A stretch of 64,000 bases of DNA from Podospora pseudoanserina (taxonomy: Eukaryota > Ascomycota > Sordariomycetes > Sordariales > Podosporaceae): contig NW_026946672.1 in the NCBI RefSeq assembly GCF_035222485.1, positions 1 to 64,000 of the forward strand, given 5' to 3'. Below, one piece after another: positions 58,590 through 64,000 of the stretch. The notes beneath the pieces were generated by a model. It searched no databases. It saw nothing but the letters and a program-made list of their open reading frames with translations, and was not told the origin of the DNA. The translations under genes and the position numbers were made by a program. How positions within the stretch are numbered: the first letter of the stretch is position 1; every line of letters starts with the position of its first letter.

Positions 58590-58773
58590 TGTTGGGCTGG
58601 CGACCTAGGAAAGTCACCGGCGGCGAAAATGAGGCCAAAAAATGGCCAAAATTGGTAAGTAAATTAGTATTATAGTAGTTGGTTGTTGGTTCAAAAGAAA
58701 ACAGTAAGAAAATCCAGCCCCAAGAGCAAACCGGTGTGGGTCTGGGAAAACCTAGGCCCTTTGGTGCCCTACA
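58590..58773 (-). repeat. Copia LTR, 5' copy relative to the element
   Basis: 184 bp, same ends as its partner, followed immediately by the GAAGG target duplication and non-repetitive DNA. Confidence 0.95.
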
Positions 58774-60057
58774 GAAGGCTGTTTGTGGCAACCGTAACTT
58801 CGTGATCACGGTCCTGCGCTCCCAGCCCCACCCTTTCAGGGGCTCAGGGGTGGCTGCCTCCTTACCGAAATCACCAATATCAGCGATATCAACATAGCAA
58901 CGGACGAAAATAAATCATACAGCCAGGTGCTTGGGAACTAGCCAAGGTAGATTGCAGCAGGAGGTCAAAACCTTCCCTCCTCTCCACTGGCGACCATTCT
59001 CTAGACAAGACACGCTGGCAGACCAAACTGTGACATGGAGGGAAGTCAACGCTTGTTAACAATAGCAGTGTCGAGTGCATCTTACAGCCTGGAACAAGAA
59101 GATCCGTTCTGTACCTTTGACACACGCTGCTTGCCACGAGGCTTTCATTCTGTGTCGGAATCACCTCTCAGGTAAGCTCGCTCTGTTCCAAGTGCTTCCG
59201 TATCAAGACATGAGAGCTTGACCAGCTACCGCTGTGTATCATGGGCCAAGAAGACTAACAACAACAGCGTTGCCGTTTTCGCCGGCTAAAACGATTTACA
59301 GTCCTTCACAACCTCGCCGTCTTTCAGCCTTCAAACTGCGTCAAGGGAGGATATGGTGTGAACATGCAGACAATCAATTCAAGGGAAATGTGATGCCGGT
59401 TCTGGAAGAATTCTCTGCCAAATTCTCAGGTGAATTTCCTTATGGTATCTCTACATCTCACCCCTCGATCTTCCAACACTTCAGGCTTGGCCGCTAAGCG
59501 CCAACAGAAAATAAACATTGAAACTTGGAAATAAAACCCGGCGGCGATGCCAGATAAGCATTGCAATTACTTCCATTTGTGAGCGGCTGGTTGATCATAT
59601 CGGCCCATCGCGGTCCCGTCTCTCAGCTCTCAACGGAAGCAGTGGCCCTGCCGTTCATGACATGGTCATTGCCTGCAGGCTTGCAGCTAGAAGTGCAGCT
59701 TCCCGTCCGGACATCGGATACCCACTCGAGGCAAGTCCTGGAGCTGAGTGCAGGTTGAGCAAGCGGGTTGTAGGTCCGTAGCTGCCTGCTCGTGGAAGTG
59801 GACTGACGCTCACGAAGGTTCGGTTAAGCAGATCAACAGGGCTGTGATTAAGGGTCTGATCGCACCCTCAATTTTAGCTCTTTACTTTGGCCAAAGGCTT
59901 AATGCAAAGAGGTGTGATCGTTTACAGTTTAATGCAAGTTTACAGCAAAATTGGGTGGGCCCAACGTTTAAAGAGCCCACGGACCATTTTTCAACATCAA
60001 CCAATTAAAATAACGTGCACCTCTTTTCCAAGCCAACATCTCACCAAAGTGCCTACC

Positions 60058-60083
60058 CCCTCTTTCTCGAGCGGGAAAGAGGG
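60058..60083. other. Hairpin, 9-bp stem
   Basis: CCCTCTTTC (60,058-60,066) pairs with GAAAGAGGG (60,075-60,083) around an 8-nt loop and is followed by TCTTTTA. No gene is attached, so it is probably incidental. Confidence 0.4.
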
Positions 60084-60093
60084 TCTTTTAGGG

Positions 60094-60160
60094 CATAACC
60101 ACTATAAATATAGCACGTAACCACTATAAATACAGCGCATAGCCACTATAAATATAGTGG
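60094..60160. repeat. Tandem repeat, three units of about 22-23 bp
   Basis: Three copies of a unit containing AACCACTATAAATATAGC occur in a row, with small changes. Each unit carries a TATAAAT core. Confidence 0.75.
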
Positions 60161-60810
60161 AAAATCTTCAAAAGTCAAAATTGGCCAGATCGTAGGCCTG
60201 GTAATTGTGAGTATTTTGGTACTATTTTGGCCTCACTGCACCCAATATTGACCGTATGGTTGATGTTGTAAGCCTTGGGAATAGCTTCAATTGGGTAGGC
60301 TCCACAGTAGCCACTGGGCAAAGAGGTGGTCAAAGTGCCCTTTGCCAAGCCAAAAAAATCCATTGGGAAAAGAGCCTATTTATCGAGGGTACGATCAGAC
60401 CCTAATAACTCCATGGGGGCAGGGTTCAATGAGCATTTAATGAGGTGGTTTTAAATAGGAGAGACTAAAAAGCGCCATCGTAAGTGTCGCATCTAATCAT
60501 CGATGTTACTAGGTACTTAAAATTGGAATTTAATCTTTAAATACTATAAGAGAGTGATATTGGATGCAGACAGCAAGCCACACCTGCCTCACACAATGCT
60601 GAATAGTTCTAGTAGACGCACAATTAGACTTTAATAATGCATAGAAAGCAGGTACCTATAAAAATGCATTATCTGCGTTAAAAAGGAGAAATTCTAGCCA
60701 CGCATCCCCCCCCTAGCTAGCCACGCACCCCCTCCCTAGGAGTTAGGGTTATATATAACTATTTATATGCATTTCATCAACCACATTATGACTTCCAATT
60801 ACAACCAGCT

Positions 60811-60998
60811 AATTAAAGGCGTTGCAATTGAAGGCCTTGCAATTAAAGGCCTAGCAATTAAAAGCTTAGCAATTGAAGGAATGCCTGGCAATTAAAGGAA
60901 GGCCTAGCAATTAAAATCTAGGAAAATCGGGTATTTAAAGCCCTCGCAATTAAAGCCCTCGCAATAAGCCCTCGTAATTGAAACCCTCACCGGCAATT
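60811..60998. repeat. Short tandem repeats within the MITE
   Basis: About nine imperfect copies of GCAATTAAAGGCCTA-like sequence, about 15-20 bp apart, later drifting to GCAATTAAAGCCCTC. Confidence 0.8.
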
Positions 60999-61017
60999 GA
61001 CTGTGGGTGGTTGCGCG

Positions 61018-61068
61018 TATAAGTGGTCGCGCGTGTAAGTGGTCGCGCGTGTAAGTGGTCGCGCGCGT
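61018..61068. repeat. Three TAAGTGGTCGCGCG units, Fot1-TIR-like
   Basis: The 16-bp unit TGTAAGTGGTCGCGCG occurs three times in tandem (the first as TATAAGTGG). It closely resembles the TATAAGCGAGTCGCGCA subunit repeated in the terminal repeats of the Fot1-like element at 5,056-6,917. Confidence 0.7.
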
Positions 61069-61293
61069 CGCTATACATTGGCCCACCGTAACGGCAATCA
61101 ACATATCAAAAGAAAACCAATACCTGCATTTTCGAGCATAAAAATACACTGTATTTTATATAGAAAAAATGCAGTGTGATGACAGTTGCGGTTATTGATA
61201 GTGGTGGTGATAGGCAAAGTGATGCGAATATGTGGGAGAGGGTGCGCAGGTAGCTAGGGAGGGGGATGCGTGGCTAGAATTTCTCTTAAAAAG

Positions 61294-61502
61294 AGAAAGT
61301 TACCCCAGTTGAAATGGGCTTGATTAAGTGGGTTAAGGTTGAGCAAGAACTGCATTTGCGCCACGGGAAAGAATGGCAGTGCTGTAGTAAAGTTTGCTGT
61401 TTATCTAAATAAACGCTGATTTATAATTTTTCCTTTCTTCTCACCTTCTCTGTCCTCTCTTATCCTTTGACACTCCAATAACTCAGCCGTCTCTAAGTTA
61501 AT
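61294..61502. promoter_or_regulatory. Promoter-like region before decayed gene
   Basis: Not RIPped. A CT-rich stretch (TTTCCTTTCTTCTCACCTTC) ends just before the ATG at 61,503, as in an expressed fungal gene leader. Inferred only. Confidence 0.35.
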
Positions 61503-62110
61503 ATGCTGGGAAAAAGTATAAATAGCTTCTTCGAGGACTACCTCGACAGCACGAATCTTCCTCCGCCCTATATACACGATAACGGACCCGTCGTGGATAA
61601 TTCTAAGAAGCTAAAACCTTTATTATTACACACGTCGCACCCCACGGAGATAAAATCGGAAGACACGATATCCTAAAAGGGCGGCATTAGTATTTAGAGG
61701 CGGGCCTTATCCCGAATTAGCCTAAGTAATTCTTATATAATAGGAGATATTAAGTGGTAAGGCAAACGTCTTTAAGAAAAGCTTAACGCACTATATTACG
61801 GCCTCTCTATATAGCCTCGATATAACGATATATCGTAGATATCTACTAAACTTTCACGACGATCCTCTTTACTTAGTATACTTATTTACCGCTACTCGAT
61901 CGATATTCTTTGCTACCTCCTACCGCAGTCGTTCGTATCTAAAACTGCCCGTTAGCAGCAAGCTCGCCTATATATTTCGGCAAACGACTTCTCTTTACTC
62001 TAGGAACTAATCCTTTAGCGAGCTAATATAAAGGACGGCTATTATTTTAATAATATCTAAATTATTAATTATATTTATCCTATTCCGTTCCTCGTAAATA
62101 GGCTTTTAAG
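61503..62110 (+). pseudogene. Decayed gene of unknown family
   Basis: An ATG at 61,503 opens a frame with good codon texture (MLGKSINSFFEDYLDS...NLPPPY) for about 57 codons. It then decays into TA-rich sequence with codon-like texture as far as about 62,100. The family is not recognised. It may be the start of a host gene or of a mobile-element gene caught in the RIP domain. Confidence 0.35.
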
Positions 62111-62520
62111 GAAGTTAAGGTATATAATAATATACTGTTAAAATACAGCTTTTGTTTGTGGATTTTACAGTGTATCTGAGCCCTGTATATTACAGGGCCT
62201 CAGAGGCAAAACGATGGCTTGAATTAGCAGTGTTTAGGAACTGCGGTTGCCGGAGCGGAGGCTCGGCCTCCGGAAGCAATCCGAGGTCCCGGGAAGCCGA
62301 ACGCTAAGGCCGGTGCCCTACAGTAGTCAAACGGTAGCGGCAACGTGGATTGCAGTGGCCAAACGGTAGCGGCAACGTGGCCTGTAACCTTATATTTGGA
62401 TAGCGCACTTAGCAGGCGTTCGGGCCCGGGAAACGCGCGTTTAGGCCCGGGAACGGAATCACCCTCGGGGAGCAAGTAAAAGGCCGATGGCCTATAAGAC
62501 CTCTGCCTTACACCCTATCC
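62111..62520. repeat. GC-rich island with 32-bp tandem duplication
   Basis: This segment is GC-rich between RIPped flanks. It contains a 32-bp unit twice in tandem (62,321-62,352 and 62,353-62,384), each with CAAACGGTAGCGGCAACGTGG, and three CCCGGGAA motifs. It is too short to be RIPped, or a late arrival. Ends that would define an LTR or MITE were sought and not found. Confidence 0.6.
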
Positions 62521-63539
62521 ACTGTGGTATTTTTTAGTCTATAAGGTTCAATTAATATACTAGTTCACCACACTCATTAGTGCCTCATAAGCCTATGTTA
62601 CAGTGATTTTCTTCTATATATTATAGGGCGCCGCTCCTATAATCCTCCTTCCTTCAGTGCCACGGCAACTGTCGAATGCTGCAGTTAAAGTCCCCTTCGC
62701 TCTTAGTGTACTGCGCCGATAGCTATTTAAGCCTATATTTACAGGCCCTAATAGCACCTATTTCAATATATATTTATAGGGACCAGTCTGTTAGTTAGAG
62801 GGCATATTTATAAACGTACTATTTAACTAATCCGAAAATACGGAAAATACGGAGAATACGGAAGGATACTAGGGTAGCTAAAATAGAGGTTTTTATTAAA
62901 GATAATAAGTCGAGACAGCGCTTAGCTCTACGCTTTATCCTAAATTAATATCGTTAAGTTTATTAACCTCGATTCGGTAATCTAGTAAATACTTATCCTA
63001 TATTTCATTTAAGTACTTGCGTAACGGTATTAGCTGCTAATAGGTGCGATGCTAAGCTAAAATCGTCGGTTAGCTTTATCCAAACGCATTACTTCTCGGA
63101 ACCTCCGCTTTATTCTATAAAAAAACTATTAGCAAACCGTAGCTCGAGGTTATCGATCTCAAAGAAACAGATTATATACCTAGCTTATTTATAGGCGAAG
63201 TATATAATAGGGAAATACGTTAATTAGTAGATAATAACATTTATAGTTTTATTTAAGATAGATAATAGTGCCTAAAGGTAGCCGTTACACAGTAGACCGG
63301 TATCCAGTTAGAAGACTAAAGATATATATTTCACTATAAAATAAAGTGAAACTAGATTCTAGTATAGAGGAGAGATAACTTTATTATAATAATAATATAA
63401 ATATCGCCCTATACACAAAATATTGATGTTAGTAATAATAAAAATAGAGCTTCCTGCTTAAGTATTATAATAATAATAATAAAAATAGTATCTATGTCTA
63501 AAATAATAATAATAAGAATAGTCTTGCCGCAGCGTTGCA
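62521..63539. repeat. AT-rich RIP-degraded sequence with TAA microsatellites
   Basis: TA-rich with no surviving frame. AATACGG-type repeats lie near 62,835-62,865. Runs of (TAA)n lie at about 63,375-63,520. The family is not identified. Confidence 0.55.
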
Positions 63540-63845
63540 CTCGCAAAGTAAGTTAGCCGAGGCTAAGAGGATTTATCGACAGGATTTAATGGAAATAAGT
63601 AGGGTCTTTAGCGGTAATTATCACGATACTCTGGTAAAACTACTGCTAATTTTATGTCGGTACTAATGTCCCTAGGAAAGTATAAAGAAGTAGCGGAAAT
63701 GCGGCGACAGGCATTAAACACTGCTAAAGAGGTACTCGGATAGGGGCATTCGATAACAAAAGCTCTTAAAGGGAAATAAGGGCTTCTAAATCTAATTATA
63801 CTATAGGTAAACGCTGTCTGTAGACTTCTTTTAGCACTAAGCATA
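63540..63845 (+). pseudogene. TPR-repeat gene fragment, RIP-damaged
   Basis: Plus-strand reading shows two tetratricopeptide-like units: AEAKRIYRQDLMEISRVF...YHDTL, then, after a one-base shift near 63,637, ANFMSVLMSLGKYKEVAEMR followed by RQALNTAKEVLG and GHSITKAL. This is the kinesin-light-chain type of TPR (usual form L..LG.Y.EAE...RQAL....VLG..HP.T) that forms the C-terminus of many fungal NLR-like proteins. At least two TAG/TAA stops follow, of the RIP type. It is a remnant of a host TPR/NLR-type gene. The rest is lost to decay or lies outside the window. Confidence 0.6.
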
Positions 63846-64000
63846 TTCTGGAAATTCCTCGGGTAACGTCGGCCATTTCCTTTTACTACCTATACACTTA
63901 GCCTATAGGTTAGCTTATTTATTTTACTACTTTTCTAATTACCCTTACTTTTAGTAGCTTATTGTGACGAACCTCTATCCAGAACCTCTGAAAGGGACAC
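63846..64000. repeat. AT-rich sequence to window end
   Basis: TA-rich, probably a continuation of the decayed TPR-type gene or its flank. Nothing further can be read. Confidence 0.5.

Larger units (their letters stand above)
52850..58773 (-). mobile_element. Ty1/Copia LTR retrotransposon, broken
   Basis: 184-bp LTRs at 52,850-53,033 and 58,590-58,773 begin TGTTGGGCTGG and end in CCC(C/T)A(C/T)A, with 5-bp target duplications GAAGG at 52,845-52,849 and 58,774-58,778. The element is 5.9 kb and coded on the minus strand. In element order there are traces of gag with a zinc-knuckle-like region (about 58.0-57.1 kb), an integrase core (about 56.3-55.9 kb), reverse transcriptase (about 54.8-53.9 kb) and RNase H toward the left LTR. 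Integrase before reverse transcriptase defines Copia. A G-rich (minus strand) polypurine-like tract abuts the left LTR at 53,034-53,040. The interior is heavily RIPped with many breaks. The LTRs differ at only a handful of sites, all transitions. Confidence 0.95.
58779..60685. other. Unmutated non-coding DNA beyond the Copia element
   Basis: Normal to moderate base composition and no RIP signature. Frames of up to 90 codons occur but show no domains or codon signal. It holds a hairpin (60,058-60,083) and a 23-bp tandem repeat (60,094-60,160). Confidence 0.55.
60686..61285. mobile_element. 600-bp hAT-like MITE
   Basis: Terminal inverted repeats of about 25 bp begin GAGAAATTCTAGCCACGCAT at 60,686 and end with its reverse complement at 61,285; weaker matching continues to about 45 bp. 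Both sides are flanked by the exact 8-bp direct repeat TTAAAAAG (60,678-60,685 and 61,286-61,293). Eight bases of the form nTnnnnAn are typical of hAT insertions. There is no transposase frame, so it is non-autonomous. The interior holds a run of AATTAAAGGCCT-like repeats (60,811-60,998) and three TAAGTGGTCGCGCG units (61,018-61,068). It is not RIPped, so it is young or below the RIP length threshold. Confidence 0.88.

Noticed and set aside
58889-60400. Several frames of 60-90 codons between the Copia element and the MITE
   Set aside because: Mostly lack ATG starts in good context, overlap each other in different frames and show no domain.

Overview
This window is a chromosome end of a filamentous ascomycete, most likely a Sordariomycete. 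It starts with CCCTAA telomere repeats. The protein genes carry short introns of about 43-80 bp with GT...AG borders and CTAAC/CTAAT-like branch sites, and several gene families are typical of plant-associated or saprotrophic Sordariomycetes. The repeats carry the C-to-T, TpA-rich signature of repeat-induced point mutation (RIP). The species cannot be named from the sequence.

Layout. (1) 1-89 is the telomere. (2) 90-8,880 is a very AT-rich, RIP-degraded subtelomere. It holds a roughly 200-bp tandem array (1,140-2,620) and a complete Fot1/pogo-type DNA transposon (5,056-6,917) nested in older decayed repeats. (3) 8,881-9,850 is a transition zone with one orphan Fot1-like terminal repeat. (4) 9,850-52,250 is a normal gene island with 18 protein genes, one aminoglycoside-phosphotransferase-like pseudogene and one tRNA-Ser(GCT). 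(5) 52,850-58,773 is a broken Ty1/Copia retrotransposon on the minus strand, with 184-bp LTRs and a 5-bp target duplication. (6) 58,779-61,500 is unmutated non-coding DNA with a 600-bp hAT-like MITE and several short tandem repeats. (7) 61,500-64,000 is again AT-rich and holds remnants of decayed genes, including a recognisable TPR-repeat fragment.

Functional themes. Three secreted plant-cell-wall enzymes lie within 28 kb: a GH43-CBM35 exo-beta-1,3-galactanase, a GH62 arabinofuranosidase and a GH43-CBM42 arabinofuranosidase. Together they could strip arabinose and galactan from arabinogalactan, arabinan and arabinoxylan side chains. Two secreted or vacuolar M28 peptidases (a PSMA-like carboxypeptidase and a LAP2-like aminopeptidase) and a prolidase-type M24 peptidase suggest peptide scavenging. 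Two small secreted proteins and one cysteine-rich secreted protein with a C-terminal DHVHIS motif are candidate effectors or wall-active proteins. The rest are housekeeping or regulatory: a class IV-like sirtuin, a secreted SET protein, a PHO80-type cyclin, a TPP enzyme, an epoxide hydrolase, a CCC1/VIT1 iron transporter, a nucleotidyltransferase-fold protein, a Cys/His-repeat protein and two membrane proteins. All intron coordinates were derived by eye from splice signals and reading-frame continuity.
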